From contig NZ_QJJM01000016.1 of the NCBI RefSeq assembly GCF_003201955.1, positions 1-64,000 on the forward strand: 64,000 bases of DNA. Reading direction: 5' to 3'. The position numbers and the translations under genes are program-made. Shown here in pieces: positions 41,567 through 50,776 of this stretch. Source of the DNA: Blastomonas natatoria (GTDB lineage Bacteria; Pseudomonadota; Alphaproteobacteria; Sphingomonadales; Sphingomonadaceae). The stretch's first letter is position 1; every line of letters begins with the position of its first letter. Below the pieces are notes generated by a model. The model made no database searches. It saw only the letters and a list, made by a program, of their open reading frames with translations, and had not been told where the DNA came from.

Positions 41567-42745
41567 ATGACGACCAAAAAGACCGCTGACGCATCCCCCG
41601 TCCTCGCCGAGCCGATCACCGCCGTAAATATCGAGCAGAAGCTGACCAGCCTTTGGGCCTGGATCAGCGCGCATGCAGTCGAGATCGCGATCGCCGTGGG
41701 GGTGGGCACGGCCATCTACCTTGGCCTCGCCTATCTTCAGCGCCGTGCCCGCATCTACGCAGAAAGGCAGCCGGACCGGTTGTCCCTAGCCGCAATCATC
41801 GGACGCACGCTGTCCAAGACCAAGCAATATTTCCAGATCATGGTGGCTGCGCGACTGGTCGTAGGCTTTTCCGAAGCGCCCGACGGGATTGTGCGCGTGG
41901 TTGCGTTCCTTTTCACCGTCGCCTCGGTGTTTCAGGTCGCTATCTGGGCGCGCGAGATCATCCTCGGCATGATCGAGCGCCGCGCTTCGGGCAGCGACGA
42001 TGCGGGTAGCGAGACGCTCGCCAACGCGATGTCGCTGATCCGTCTGCTGGTGACAGTCGTCCTGTTCGCCATCGCCTCGATCATGGTGCTCGACAATCTG
42101 GGCGTCAACGTGACCGGCCTGATCGCCGGTCTGGGCATCGGCGGTATTGCCATCGGTCTTGCGGCACAGGGCATATTCTCGGACCTGTTTGCAGCGCTTT
42201 CGATCATCTTCGACAAGCCGTTCAAGCGCGGCGAGACCATCGGCTTCGATACGACCACCGCGACGGTCGAGAAGATCGGGCTGAAGAGCGCGCGCCTGCG
42301 CTCGATCACGGGCGAGGAGATTATCATCTCGAACACCAACCTGCTGGGCAAGCAGATCATCAATTACACCCGGCTCAACCGCAGGCGGACCCGCTACTTG
42401 ATCGGGCTGGTCTACCAGACCTCACCTGATCGGGCGCGGCAGGTCCCCGCTATGCTCAAGGAAATCGTCGAGCAGGCGGGTGGTGTTTTCATTCGCTGCG
42501 GCTTTGTCGGATTCGGAGCGAGCTCGATCGATTTCGAGCTCGATTTCGACATCATGAGCAGCGATTTCGAAGTCGTGTTCGAGGGGCGTCACCGCATCGG
42601 GCTGGCGATATTGGAGCGCTTCAACGCAGAGAAGCTCGAATTTGCCTATCCGACCCAGACGACGTTCACGGCGGCGCCGGACGGGCGTATGGTCATGCCT
42701 TACCCGGAAGGCGGTTTCCCGGTCACGGTTCACGATCACGGCTGA
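41567..42745 (+). CDS. MscS family mechanosensitive channel
   Basis: This is a 392-residue small-conductance mechanosensitive channel homolog, which releases solutes on osmotic downshock. Membrane segments are at about 36-52, 85-110, 117-135 and 157-177. The pore-lining helix is the conserved GLIAGLGIGGIAIGLAAQGI FSDLFA region, followed by DKPFKRGETIGF of the beta domain and RRTRYLIGLVYQTSPD of the alpha/beta C-terminal domain. The N-terminal 30 residues are soluble. It lies 27 bases after the ligase-like gene and may be cotranscribed, but no functional link is known. Confidence 0.92.
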   Translation: MTTKKTADASPVLAEPITAVNIEQKLTSLWAWISAHAVEIAIAVGVGTAIYLGLAYLQRRARIYAERQPDRLSLAAIIGRTLSKTKQYFQIMVAARLVVGFSEAPDGIVRVVAFLFTVASVFQVAIWAREIILGMIERRASGSDDAGSETLANAMSLIRLLVTVVLFAIASIMVLDNLGVNVTGLIAGLGIGGIAIGLAAQGIFSDLFAALSIIFDKPFKRGETIGFDTTTATVEKIGLKSARLRSITGEEIIISNTNLLGKQIINYTRLNRRRTRYLIGLVYQTSPDRARQVPAMLKEIVEQAGGVFIRCGFVGFGASSIDFELDFDIMSSDFEVVFEGRHRIGLAILERFNAEKLEFAYPTQTTFTAAPDGRMVMPYPEGGFPVTVHDHG

Positions 42746-42928
42746 TCCCGCCCGAGTCGAGCCGTCGGTCAGGGGTTTCCGTTTCCGTAAACTGCAGCTT
42801 GGCACATGCATGCCGTAGCGGCGCGCAGTCTTGCCTTGTGCGGGGCGCGGAAAAGCGCCAAAAGACGCGCATTCCATAGCATGGCGGGTCGTCAAGACCT
42901 TCGCCCGAACAGCGACAGGAGAGCAGGA

Positions 42929-43387
42929 ATGAGCGCAATTTCCCCGCAGCAGATGAAGGATATGGTGGGCCAGAATCTCGGCTCGTCGGAATGGCTGCTG
43001 GTCGATCAGGAGATGATCAACAAGTTTGCCGACGCCACCGGTGATCACCAGTTCATTCACGTGAACGAGGAGATGGCCAAGATGACGCCGTTCGGCGGCA
43101 CCATTGCGCATGGCTTTCTCACGCTCTCGCTCTTCCCGGTGCTGATGGCCAAGTCGGACTGCCCGCGCGTCGAAGGCGTGAAGATGGGCGTCAACTATGG
43201 CGGCAACAAGGTGCGCTTCCTGGCGCCGGTCCGCTCGGGCAAGCGCGTGCGCGGCCATTTCAAGCTGCTAGAGCTGGAAGAGAAGCGCCCGGGCCAGTGG
43301 CAGCAGACGCTCGAATTCACGGTCGAGATCGAGGGCGAGGACAAGCCCGCCGTCATGGCCGAATGGATCAGCCAGTTTTTCGTGTGA
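42929..43387 (+). CDS. MaoC-like (R)-specific enoyl-CoA hydratase
   Basis: This 152-residue hotdog-fold protein of the MaoC/hydratase 2 family carries the hydratase motif: ADATGDHQFIHVNEEMAKMT followed by GGTIAHGFLTLSLFPVLM, with catalytic Asp and His. It hydrates trans-2-enoyl-CoA to (R)-3-hydroxyacyl-CoA. I start at 42929 because AGGA and GGAG lie 8-12 bases upstream; a longer frame to 42806 has no such signal. It is followed 51 bases later by a thiolase, and the two likely form an operon. With the PHA depolymerase at 46360-47580 they could link fatty acid oxidation and PHA metabolism. Confidence 0.93.
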   Translation: MSAISPQQMKDMVGQNLGSSEWLLVDQEMINKFADATGDHQFIHVNEEMAKMTPFGGTIAHGFLTLSLFPVLMAKSDCPRVEGVKMGVNYGGNKVRFLAPVRSGKRVRGHFKLLELEEKRPGQWQQTLEFTVEIEGEDKPAVMAEWISQFFV

Positions 43388-43438
43388 CCAGTTTCGTCCC
43401 GCTGACGAATTGCAGCGGGCCAGTTGAGGAGAATTCCC

Positions 43439-44614
43439 ATGCGTGATGCAGTTATCGTTTCCACCGCCCGCACGCCGATCGGCAAGGCCTATCGCGGCGG
43501 TTTCAACGCCACCCCGTCGCCGACGCTGGCCGCGCATTCGATCCGCGCTGCGGTCGAGCGCGCCGGTATCGAAGGTGCGGAAGTCGACGACGTGGTGATG
43601 GGTGCCGCGCTCCAGCAGGGCGTGCAGCACACCATCGGCCGCACCGCCGCGCTGCGCGCCGGTCTGCCCGTGACCGTCGCTGGCATGTCGATCGATCGCC
43701 AGTGCTCGTCGGGCGTGATGTCGATCGCGACCGCCGCCAAGCAGATCATTGTCGATCGCATGGACGTGGTCGTTGCAGGCGGCGTCGAATCGATCTCGAT
43801 GGTGCAGACCCCCGAAATGCGCGTCGGACCCGATCCCGAGCTGCTGGCGATGCACAAGGACATCTACATGCCCATGCTGCAGACCGCCGAGACGGTGGCT
43901 GCCCGCTACAATATCAGCCGTGATCGCCAGGACGAATATGCCTATCGTTCGCAGATGCGCACCGCCGCCGCACAGGCCGCCGGCAAGTTCGATGACGAGA
44001 TCGTTCCGGTAAAGGCGAAGATGGCGTTCAAGAACAAGGAAACCGGCGAGGTCACGATGACCGATGTCGAGGTGACCAAGGACGAGGGCAACCGCGCCGA
44101 CACGACGCTGGAAGGCCTGAAGGGCCTGCAGCCGGTCATGGGACCGGGCATGAACATCACCGCGGGCAATGCCAGCCAGCTTTCCGACGGCGCATCGTCT
44201 TCGGTGCTCATGGAAGCCAAGCTCGCCGAGCAGAAGGGTCTGCAGCCGCTGGGCCGCTATGTCGGCATGGCTGTTGCTGGTACCGAGCCCGACGAAATGG
44301 GCATCGGCCCTGTCTTTGCCGTGCCGCAGCTGCTCAAGCGCTTCGGCCTGAAGATGGACGATATCGGCCTGTGGGAGCTGAACGAGGCATTCGCGGTGCA
44401 GGTGCTGTACTGCCAGGACGTGCTGGGCATTCCTGACGAAATTCTGAACGTCAATGGCGGCTCGATCTCGATCGGCCATCCCTATGGCATGACCGGCGCA
44501 CGCTGCACCGGCCATGCGCTGATCGAAGGCAAGCGTCGCGGCGCCAAGTACGTGGTCGTTACCATGTGCGTCGGCGGCGGCATGGGCGCTGCGGGACTTT
44601 ACGAAGTCTTCTGA
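43439..44614 (+). CDS. Thiolase family acetyl-CoA C-acyltransferase
   Basis: The 391-residue product has all thiolase motifs: the acyl-accepting Cys in [12 protein letters not shown] (about residue 88), NEAFAVQ in the domain interface, His in [12 protein letters not shown] and the second Cys in [13 protein letters not shown]. It condenses or cleaves acyl-CoA in beta-oxidation or PHA precursor synthesis; sequence alone does not decide the chain length. I start at ATG 43439, where GAGGAG lies 7 bases upstream, rather than at 43424. A clear terminator at 44643-44680 ends the MaoC-thiolase unit. Confidence 0.95.
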   Translation: MRDAVIVSTARTPIGKAYRGGFNATPSPTLAAHSIRAAVERAGIEGAEVDDVVMGAALQQGVQHTIGRTAALRAGLPVTVAGMSIDRQCSSGVMSIATAAKQIIVDRMDVVVAGGVESISMVQTPEMRVGPDPELLAMHKDIYMPMLQTAETVAARYNISRDRQDEYAYRSQMRTAAAQAAGKFDDEIVPVKAKMAFKNKETGEVTMTDVEVTKDEGNRADTTLEGLKGLQPVMGPGMNITAGNASQLSDGASSSVLMEAKLAEQKGLQPLGRYVGMAVAGTEPDEMGIGPVFAVPQLLKRFGLKMDDIGLWELNEAFAVQVLYCQDVLGIPDEILNVNGGSISIGHPYGMTGARCTGHALIEGKRRGAKYVVVTMCVGGGMGAAGLYEVF

Positions 44615-44642
44615 TCGCGATCCAGCCTTCAGGCCTTTGAGG

Positions 44643-44680
44643 ACCCGTCCTGGCAGAAATGCCGGGGCGGGTTCTTCTTT
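44643..44680 (+). terminator. Terminator of the MaoC-thiolase unit
   Basis: A 12-base stem with two G-U pairs (ACCCGTCCTGGC with GCCGGGGCGGGT), loop AGAAAT, is followed by TCTTCTTT. It lies 28 bases after the thiolase stop. Confidence 0.88.
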
Positions 44681-44754
44681 GCGCGCCCGATCCGGTCATC
44701 GGGAACGCGCGACCAAGTCCGTCGTATCCCCTGTAACCAAGACAGGAGCACGAC

Positions 44755-45264
44755 ATGACCCCCGACACCCCCCATGCTTCCACCGAAGACACCTATGAGG
44801 CGCTCGACGCATTCTGGAGCGCGCTGGAGAGCAGCCCTTTCCTGATGCTCGGCCTGCCCGCGCAGGTCGCGCACAGCATGCCGATGACCGCGCAGTTCGA
44901 TGGTCGTCATGGCCCGATCTGGTTCTATGGGTCACGCTCGAGCCGCCTCGCAGAGGGGCTCGCTTCGACGAATGATGCGATGGCGCAATATGTCGGCGAG
45001 GGGCACAAGCTGTTCGCCTGCATCGCGGGCATGCTGACGATCGACAACGACCCGGCGATCATCGACAAATTCTGGTCGAACACGGTCGAGGCCTGGTACG
45101 ATCAGGGCAGGAACGACCCTGATCTGGTCATGTTCCGTTTCGACCCCAGCCATATCGAAATCTGGCAGGCGGACCTATCGCTGATGGGCAAGCTGAAAAT
45201 GGCCTTTGGCGGCACGATGTCGGCCAAGGACCTTGAAGGCAAGCACGTCGAAACCGCGCTTTGA
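44755..45264 (+). CDS. Pyridoxamine 5'-phosphate oxidase-like FMN split-barrel protein
   Basis: This 169-residue protein belongs to the general-stress-protein 26/PPOX-like flavin-binding group. The split-barrel strands are visible in FLMLGLPAQVAHSMPMTAQF, GPIWFYGSRSSRLAEGL, QYVGEGHKLFACIAGMLTI and DKFWSNTVEAWYDQGRND. The final region HIEIWQADLSLMGKLKMAF is typical. FMN or F420 may be bound; the reaction is unknown. GGAG lies 7 bases before the ATG. It stands alone: a terminator lies upstream and a long hairpin downstream, between convergent genes. Confidence 0.86.
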   Translation: MTPDTPHASTEDTYEALDAFWSALESSPFLMLGLPAQVAHSMPMTAQFDGRHGPIWFYGSRSSRLAEGLASTNDAMAQYVGEGHKLFACIAGMLTIDNDPAIIDKFWSNTVEAWYDQGRNDPDLVMFRFDPSHIEIWQADLSLMGKLKMAFGGTMSAKDLEGKHVETAL

Positions 45265-45272
45265 CCTGACCG

Positions 45273-45313
45273 GTTCCGCCGCTTGCCGAACGCGTCCGGG
45301 CAGGCGGCGGAAC
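45273..45313. terminator. Long hairpin between convergent genes
   Basis: A 15-base stem with one G-U pair (GTTCCGCCGCTTGCC with GGCAGGCGGCGGAAC) and an 11-base loop fills the gap between the FMN-barrel and epimerase genes. No T run follows on either strand, so it may act as a bidirectional blocking or stabilising structure. Confidence 0.5.
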
Positions 45314-45321
45314 ACCCCCGT

Positions 45322-46290
45322 TCAGCCGAGGGTGATGGTGCCGTTCTCGAACTTGAAGCCCCCGGCGCGGTCTTTCTTTAGCAGTGCGGGGCCGTCCAGA
45401 TCTACCCAGTCGGCAGTCTGCGCCAGGTGGAAGGCCGGACGGATGCCGAGGCTGGTGGAGAGCATGCAGCCGACCATGGTCTTGAGGCCTCGTGCCTTGG
45501 CGGCCTCGCTGAGCCGCAGGGCTTCCGTCAGCCCGCCGGCCTTGTCCAGCTTGATGTTCACCGCCTGAAAGGTGGTTGCAACCCGGTCAATGTCTTCGGC
45601 AACATGGCAGCTTTCGTCAGCGCAGAAGGGCAGTGCGCTTTTAACCCCTTCGAGATCCTCCTCGAACCCGGCCTCGACCGGCTGTTCGATCAGTTCGACG
45701 CCCAGCTTCTTGAGCGCGAACGTCATTTCCTCCACATCGACCTCTTCCCAGGCTTCGTTGGCATCGACGATCAGCCTAGCATCGGGTGCACCGACCCGGA
45801 CCGCTGCCACGCGCATCAGGTCGTCCTCACCGTTGAGCTTCAGCTTGAGCAGAGGATAGCCCTTGGCAGCGGCCTTTTTTGCCTCCGCCTTCATCACATC
45901 GGGTTCGTTGAGAGAAATTGTATAGGCAGTCACCAGCGGCCTGGGTTCGGGCAGGCCGGCAAGTTGCCAGAGCGGTTTGCCGGTGGCCTGTACCTCAAGA
46001 TCCCACAGTGCTGCGTCCAGCGCATTGCGCGCCGCGCCTTCCATCATCGTCTTGAGCAGATCCTCGCGCGTAAGCGGGCGATTCTGCTTGGCGCGCATGT
46101 CGATGGCTTCGGCGCACAGGTCTGCGGTCTCGCCTTCGTAATAGATGGGGGTGCCTTCGCCGCAGCCGACATGGGTTCCGTCGGTGACTTCGCAATAGAC
46201 GACGTCGACATCGGTCTTGGCGCCGCGGCTGATGATGAAACTGCCGTCAACGGCAAAGCGCTCGACGCGCACGGTCTTCAACTTGATCAT
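45322..46290 (-). CDS. Dipeptide epimerase (enolase superfamily)
   Basis: The product is an L-Ala-D/L-Glu epimerase-type enzyme used to recycle murein peptides. The catalytic pair is visible as LKLKLNGEDD (KxK, about residues 150-154) and a later Lys in VNIKLDKAGG. Metal ligands are Asp in LIVDANEAW, Glu in LIEQPVEAG and Asp in FCADESCHV. The C-terminal MVGCMLSTSLGIRPAFHLA matches the family. The start at 46290 gives MIKLKTVRVERF; a longer GTG-started frame to 46326 is less likely. Length is 322 residues, slightly short but normal. It follows the PHA depolymerase by 69 bases on the same strand. Confidence 0.92.
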   Translation of the reverse strand: MIKLKTVRVERFAVDGSFIISRGAKTDVDVVYCEVTDGTHVGCGEGTPIYYEGETADLCAEAIDMRAKQNRPLTREDLLKTMMEGAARNALDAALWDLEVQATGKPLWQLAGLPEPRPLVTAYTISLNEPDVMKAEAKKAAAKGYPLLKLKLNGEDDLMRVAAVRVGAPDARLIVDANEAWEEVDVEEMTFALKKLGVELIEQPVEAGFEEDLEGVKSALPFCADESCHVAEDIDRVATTFQAVNIKLDKAGGLTEALRLSEAAKARGLKTMVGCMLSTSLGIRPAFHLAQTADWVDLDGPALLKKDRAGGFKFENGTITLG

Positions 46291-46359
46291 GGTCGCGGCG
46301 ATAAGGGCCGGGGGCCGGGGCGGCAAGCCTGAAACGCCGCTCCCGGTCCGATCATGCGA

Positions 46360-47580
46360 TCAATTGTGGCTGGCAATCCAGTCCTCGACCACTGGCGCAA
46401 TCCGCTCGCGCCATTTGCTGCCATTGAAGATGCCGTAATGGCCGACGCTTTCGGCCATCAGATATTTCTTCTTCGCCTTCGGCAGCTTCGGCGTCAGCGT
46501 CAGTGCGGCGCGCGTCTGGCCGAGGCCGCTGATATCGTCCCGTTCGCCCTCGATCGCCAGCAGGGCGATATCGGTGATCGCGCATGGATCGATGCGCTTG
46601 CCCCGGTGCATGAACTCGCCCTTGGGCAGGCTATGCGTCTGGAAAACGTTCTCGACCGTCTGCAGGTAGAACTCGGCGGTCATGTCGCAGACCGAGCGAT
46701 ATTCGTCGTAGAAATCCTTGGTCGCATCGGCGCTCTCGCCGTCACCATTGACCAGATGCTTGTACATCTCCCAGTGGCTCATCATGTGGTTGCCCAGGTT
46801 CATCGTCATGAACCCGGTGAGCTGCATGAAGCCCGGGTATACCTTGCGGCCAGCGCCCTTGTACTGGAAGGGCACCTTGGCGATGACATTATGCTCGAAC
46901 CAGGCGAGCGGACGCTGGGTGGCCATGGTGTTGACTGCGGTCGGCGCCTCGCGGGTGTCGATCGGCCCGCCCATCATGGTCAGGGTCTTGGGGCGGCAGG
47001 GATGCTGATCGGCAGACATCAGCGCAGCGGCGGCAAAGCACGGCACCGAAGGCTGGCAGACCGCGAGCATGTGCGCGCCGGGGCCGACATGTTCCAGAAA
47101 ACCGATCAGATAGTCGATATAGTCGTCGAGATCGAACCGGCCTTCCTTGAGCGGCACGTCGCGCGCATCGGCCCAGTCGGTAATGTAGACCTCATGTTTG
47201 GGGATCATCCGCGCAACAGTACCGCGCAGAAGCGTCGCATAATGGCCCGACATAGGCGCGACGATCAGCAAGCGTGGCGCATCCTTGGCCAGCTTTTCGT
47301 GGCGGAAGCGGATCAGGTCTCCGAACGGGCGCTTGAGGACAATTTCCTCGCGCACGGCGCTGGGCGTGCCGTCGATATCGACCGTGGCGATTCCGAAGGC
47401 CGGCTTGCCATAAGGCGCGGAGGCATGAGCAAAAACCTCGAGCGCCGAAGCCATGATCGGCTCGCCCCCGAAAAACGTCATGGGATTGAGCGGGCTGTTG
47501 AGCATGTTCGCGCCCATCGTCGCGATGGCGCTGGCGCTCGACAGGAACGAGCGCTGAAGTTCATAGGCGTGGTAAAGCAT
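46360..47580 (-). CDS. phaZ: Intracellular PHB depolymerase (Cys type)
   Basis: This is a 406-residue cytoplasmic polyhydroxyalkanoate depolymerase that mobilises PHB granules. The N-terminal signature MLYHAYELQRSFL and the Cys-type lipase-like box LAVCQPSVPCFAAA (nucleophile Cys near residue 165) are diagnostic. Conserved segments include APMSGHYATLLRGTVARMIP, HEVYITDWADAR, DDYIDYLIGFLEHVGP and the C-terminal ESVGHYGIFNGSKWR with the catalytic His. The start at 47580 has AGGGGAA upstream; the longer frame is not needed. The substrate is nPHB rather than denatured PHB, as in other Cys-type enzymes. It is on the minus strand, not adjacent to synthase or phasin genes. Confidence 0.95.
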   Translation of the reverse strand: MLYHAYELQRSFLSSASAIATMGANMLNSPLNPMTFFGGEPIMASALEVFAHASAPYGKPAFGIATVDIDGTPSAVREEIVLKRPFGDLIRFRHEKLAKDAPRLLIVAPMSGHYATLLRGTVARMIPKHEVYITDWADARDVPLKEGRFDLDDYIDYLIGFLEHVGPGAHMLAVCQPSVPCFAAAALMSADQHPCRPKTLTMMGGPIDTREAPTAVNTMATQRPLAWFEHNVIAKVPFQYKGAGRKVYPGFMQLTGFMTMNLGNHMMSHWEMYKHLVNGDGESADATKDFYDEYRSVCDMTAEFYLQTVENVFQTHSLPKGEFMHRGKRIDPCAITDIALLAIEGERDDISGLGQTRAALTLTPKLPKAKKKYLMAESVGHYGIFNGSKWRERIAPVVEDWIASHN

Positions 47581-47853
47581 TCTATTCCCCTGCAAACCGC
47601 CGTGTCCGCTTGGTGCGGCTCTGTCCGGCGGCCTCTCGCCAGGCAATGTTGCGCTGCACCACCGAAAATACAAGCGATTAACGCAGGTGCAGCGTGTCGG
47701 GTTGCCAGGAATAAGCGTCGCATACAGGGGTTAATCAATCGGTTACAGCAGCTTAGCAGAGCGTAAACCCATCGTCCCGAAACGGTGACCGCGATGCTCG
47801 GCGCTACCCCAAAATCATTGAGCGCGGCCCCCCGGCCTGCTAGGCGCAACGCC

Positions 47854-49728
47854 ATGGCGGAATCTGAAAATCCAGCAAAGGCCCCTGCGGCGGCTAACGA
47901 CCCAGTAGAGGCAGGAGCGCTTGCCGTTGAGGCGACCGAAACGGGCAAGGGCAAACGCGGCAATCCGCGTCAGCTCGGCAATCTGGCCATGATCGGCAAG
48001 TTCGCTTCTGCCTATCCCCGTCAGATCGCCCTGGCTCTGCTGGCGCTGACTGTCGCTGCGTGTGCGACGCTGGCCATTCCGGCAGGGTTCAAGCTGGTCA
48101 TCGACCGCGGATTTGGCGGCGATGGCGGCAGTGCCGAAGATATCGGCCGCTGGTTCCGCTATCTGTTCATGATCACGGTGATCCTGGGGCTTTCGACCGC
48201 GCTCCGTTTCTATTTCGTGTCGTGGCTGGGCGAGCGGGTAGTCGCCGACATCCGCCTTGCGGTCCAGCGCAACCTTCTGGGTCTGGCACCCAGCTTTTTC
48301 GAGACCAACCGGCCATCGGAAATTGCCTCGCGCATGACCTCCGATACTGCGATCGTCGAACAGGTCGTCGGCACGACCGTATCTGTCGCCCTGCGCAATC
48401 TTGTCGTCGGTATTGGCGGGATCGCGTATCTGTTCTCGCTGGCGCCCAAGCTGACGGGCATGCTGCTGCTTGGCATTCCGCTGGTGGTGCTGCCGATTGT
48501 CTTCATCGGCAGAAGGCTGGAAAAGGTGGCGCGATCGAGCCAGGACAGGGTTGCCAATGTCGGCGCGACGACCACCGAAGTGCTGGCCGCCATGAAGATC
48601 GTCCAGGCGTTCGGGCAAGAGGAGCGCGAAGCTGCCCGCTTTGGTGACGCGGTCGAGACGACCTTCGCTACCGCCCGCCGCCGCATCACGCTGCGCGCCA
48701 GCCTCACGGCCGTGGTGATCACTCTGATCTTCGGCGCCATCACCGCGATCATGTGGCAGGGCGCGATCGACGTGATCGAGGGACGGCTCTCAGGCGGTGA
48801 TATTGCCGCATTCGTTCTGACCGGTGGCCTTGTCGCCGGAGCTTTCGGTGCCCTGACCGAAGTCTATGGCGATCTGCTGCGCGCTGGCGGCGCCGCCGGA
48901 AGGCTCAACGAGCTTCTCAACGAGCAGCCGGAGATTCGCGCGCCCGCCACGCCCGTGGTGCTGCCGGTTCCGCCGCGCGGCCAGTTGAGCTTCCAGAATG
49001 TCAGCTTCGCCTATCCGACACGGCCTGAAACGCTGGCGCTCAGGGATTTCTCGCTGCAGGTTTCGCCGGGCGAGACCGTCGCCATTGTCGGTCCATCGGG
49101 CGCGGGCAAATCGACGCTGTTCCAGCTCGCGCAGCGCTTCTACGATCCGCAAGCCGGATCCGTACGGATCGACGGCGTCGCCTTGTCGTCGGCGGATCCC
49201 AGGGAAATCCGGCAGCGCATGGCTTTTGTCCCGCAGGAGAGCGTGCTGTTCGCCGCGAGCGCCCGCGACAATCTGCGCTATGGCAACTGGGCAGCCAGCG
49301 ACGAGCAGATCTGGGAGGCCGCGCGGGCGGCCAATGCCGAAGAGTTTCTCCGCAAGCTGCCGGACGGGCTCGACAGCTATCTGGGCGAGGGCGGCGCAAG
49401 GCTTTCCGGGGGGCAGCGTCAGCGAATCTCGATAGCACGGGCGCTGCTGCGCAATGCACCTATCCTGCTGCTCGACGAGGCCACATCGGCGCTGGATGCC
49501 GAGAGCGAGAAGCTGGTGCAGAATGCGCTGGAGCGTCTGATGCAGGGCCGAACGACCCTGGTCATCGCGCACCGGCTTGCGACCATCCGTTCGGCCGACC
49601 GGATTTTCGTGATGAGCGACGGTGGGATAGTCGAGGAAGGCACGCACGACCAGCTGTCAGCCCGCAATGGCCTGTATGCGCGGCTTTCCGCGCTGCAGTT
49701 CACCGAGGGGCCGCTCGCTGCCGAATGA
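47854..49728 (+). CDS. ABC transporter permease-ATPase, exporter type
   Basis: The protein fuses a six-helix permease with an ATPase and resembles MsbA-type lipid or drug exporters. Membrane segments start with QIALALLALTVAACATLAIPA. The ATPase domain has Walker A GPSGAGKST, the Q loop MAFVPQESVLF, the signature LSGGQRQRISIARALL, Walker B ILLLDEATSALD and the switch His in VIAHRLATIR. The first 45 residues are a soluble low-complexity region. I prefer the ATG at 47854; 47794 or a GTG at 47785 are alternatives. The exported phytase-like esterase gene follows 16 bases later. The substrate cannot be read from the sequence. Confidence 0.93.
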   Translation: MAESENPAKAPAAANDPVEAGALAVEATETGKGKRGNPRQLGNLAMIGKFASAYPRQIALALLALTVAACATLAIPAGFKLVIDRGFGGDGGSAEDIGRWFRYLFMITVILGLSTALRFYFVSWLGERVVADIRLAVQRNLLGLAPSFFETNRPSEIASRMTSDTAIVEQVVGTTVSVALRNLVVGIGGIAYLFSLAPKLTGMLLLGIPLVVLPIVFIGRRLEKVARSSQDRVANVGATTTEVLAAMKIVQAFGQEEREAARFGDAVETTFATARRRITLRASLTAVVITLIFGAITAIMWQGAIDVIEGRLSGGDIAAFVLTGGLVAGAFGALTEVYGDLLRAGGAAGRLNELLNEQPEIRAPATPVVLPVPPRGQLSFQNVSFAYPTRPETLALRDFSLQVSPGETVAIVGPSGAGKSTLFQLAQRFYDPQAGSVRIDGVALSSADPREIRQRMAFVPQESVLFAASARDNLRYGNWAASDEQIWEAARAANAEEFLRKLPDGLDSYLGEGGARLSGGQRQRISIARALLRNAPILLLDEATSALDAESEKLVQNALERLMQGRTTLVIAHRLATIRSADRIFVMSDGGIVEEGTHDQLSARNGLYARLSALQFTEGPLAAE

Positions 49729-49744
49729 GGCTGGAGACCAGGCG

Positions 49745-50776
49745 ATGGAGCCGCCCCAGGGAGAGCCGCGCCGCCGTGCCGCGCTCAGGCGAGGTCTGGC
49801 GCTCACATCATTGCTGTTCTTCCTGGGGACCGGAGCGTTCGTCGCCGACTCGCCGGTTCCGGGCAATGACAGCCAGCAGATAACCGCCCGTACTCCGCGA
49901 GACCTGCCGCGTCTGCCGCTGCGCATCGGCAGTGGTCCCTTGATCCTGACCGGGGGCTGGGAACTCCAGAGCGAGAACAGCGAGTTCGGCGGTTTTTCCG
50001 CGCTGCATGCAATGGGGGGAGGGCGCCTGCTGGCGCTCAGCGATGCAGCGATTCTCGCCGGGTTCACCGTCACGCCGGAAGGCCGTGTGGAAAAGAGCTT
50101 CATCGCCCCACTGCCCGTGCGCAAGGGGGAGCCGAGCACCAAGCGCGACCAGGATTCCGAAAGCCTGACGCACGATCCCGAGTCTGGCCGATACTGGTCG
50201 GGGTTCGAACATCGCCACCGCATCCGGCGCTATGCTCCCGGCTTTGCGCGCGCCGAAGCCACGGGCAAGCCCGCAGCGATGCAGGGTTGGCCGAAAAACG
50301 GCGGTGCCGAAGCCATCGTGCGGCTGCGCGATGGCCGGTTTCTGGTTTTTGCCGAATCCCGCTCGATCCGGCCCGGCGTGACCGTGGGCCTGATCTTTCG
50401 GGGTGATCCGGCAGAACCCGGCGTGAAAGCGGAAGCTTTCGGTTACCAGCTTCCCAAGGGCTATCGCATCACCGATGCAGCCCAATTGCCTGACGGCAGG
50501 GTGATCACGCTGCATCGGCGCTTCAAATATCTCGAAGGGGTGAGCGCCAAGATCGCACTGATCGATACGGCGACCGTTCAACCCGGCGCGCTCGTCAGGC
50601 CGCGTGTCATCGCAACATTGAGGCCGCCGCTTCCGGTTGACAATATGGAGGGGATTGCGGTTGACCGTGAAGGCGATCGTACGATCGTGTGGGTCATTTC
50701 CGACGACAATTACATCAGCCTGCAGCGCAGCCTGTTGCTGAAGTTCGAATTCAGCGAACCGCCTTCTTCGCGATGA
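49745..50776 (+). CDS. Esterase-like activity of phytase family protein, exported
   Basis: This is a 343-residue protein of the phytase-like esterase family (PF13449). A signal or anchor segment is at about residues 12-36 (GLALTSLLFFLGTGAFVADS). The propeller core shows SENSEFGGFSALHAMGGGRL, DQDSESLTHDPESGRYWSGF, NGGAEAIVRLRDGRFLVF and MEGIAVDREGDRTIVWVISD, where Glu and Asp clusters would bind calcium. The ATG at 49745 has GGAG 9 bases upstream, 16 bases after the ABC gene. Its last 26 bases overlap the convergent Rid gene. The function may be phosphoester cleavage in the envelope. Confidence 0.9.
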   Translation: MEPPQGEPRRRAALRRGLALTSLLFFLGTGAFVADSPVPGNDSQQITARTPRDLPRLPLRIGSGPLILTGGWELQSENSEFGGFSALHAMGGGRLLALSDAAILAGFTVTPEGRVEKSFIAPLPVRKGEPSTKRDQDSESLTHDPESGRYWSGFEHRHRIRRYAPGFARAEATGKPAAMQGWPKNGGAEAIVRLRDGRFLVFAESRSIRPGVTVGLIFRGDPAEPGVKAEAFGYQLPKGYRITDAAQLPDGRVITLHRRFKYLEGVSAKIALIDTATVQPGALVRPRVIATLRPPLPVDNMEGIAVDREGDRTIVWVISDDNYISLQRSLLLKFEFSEPPSSR

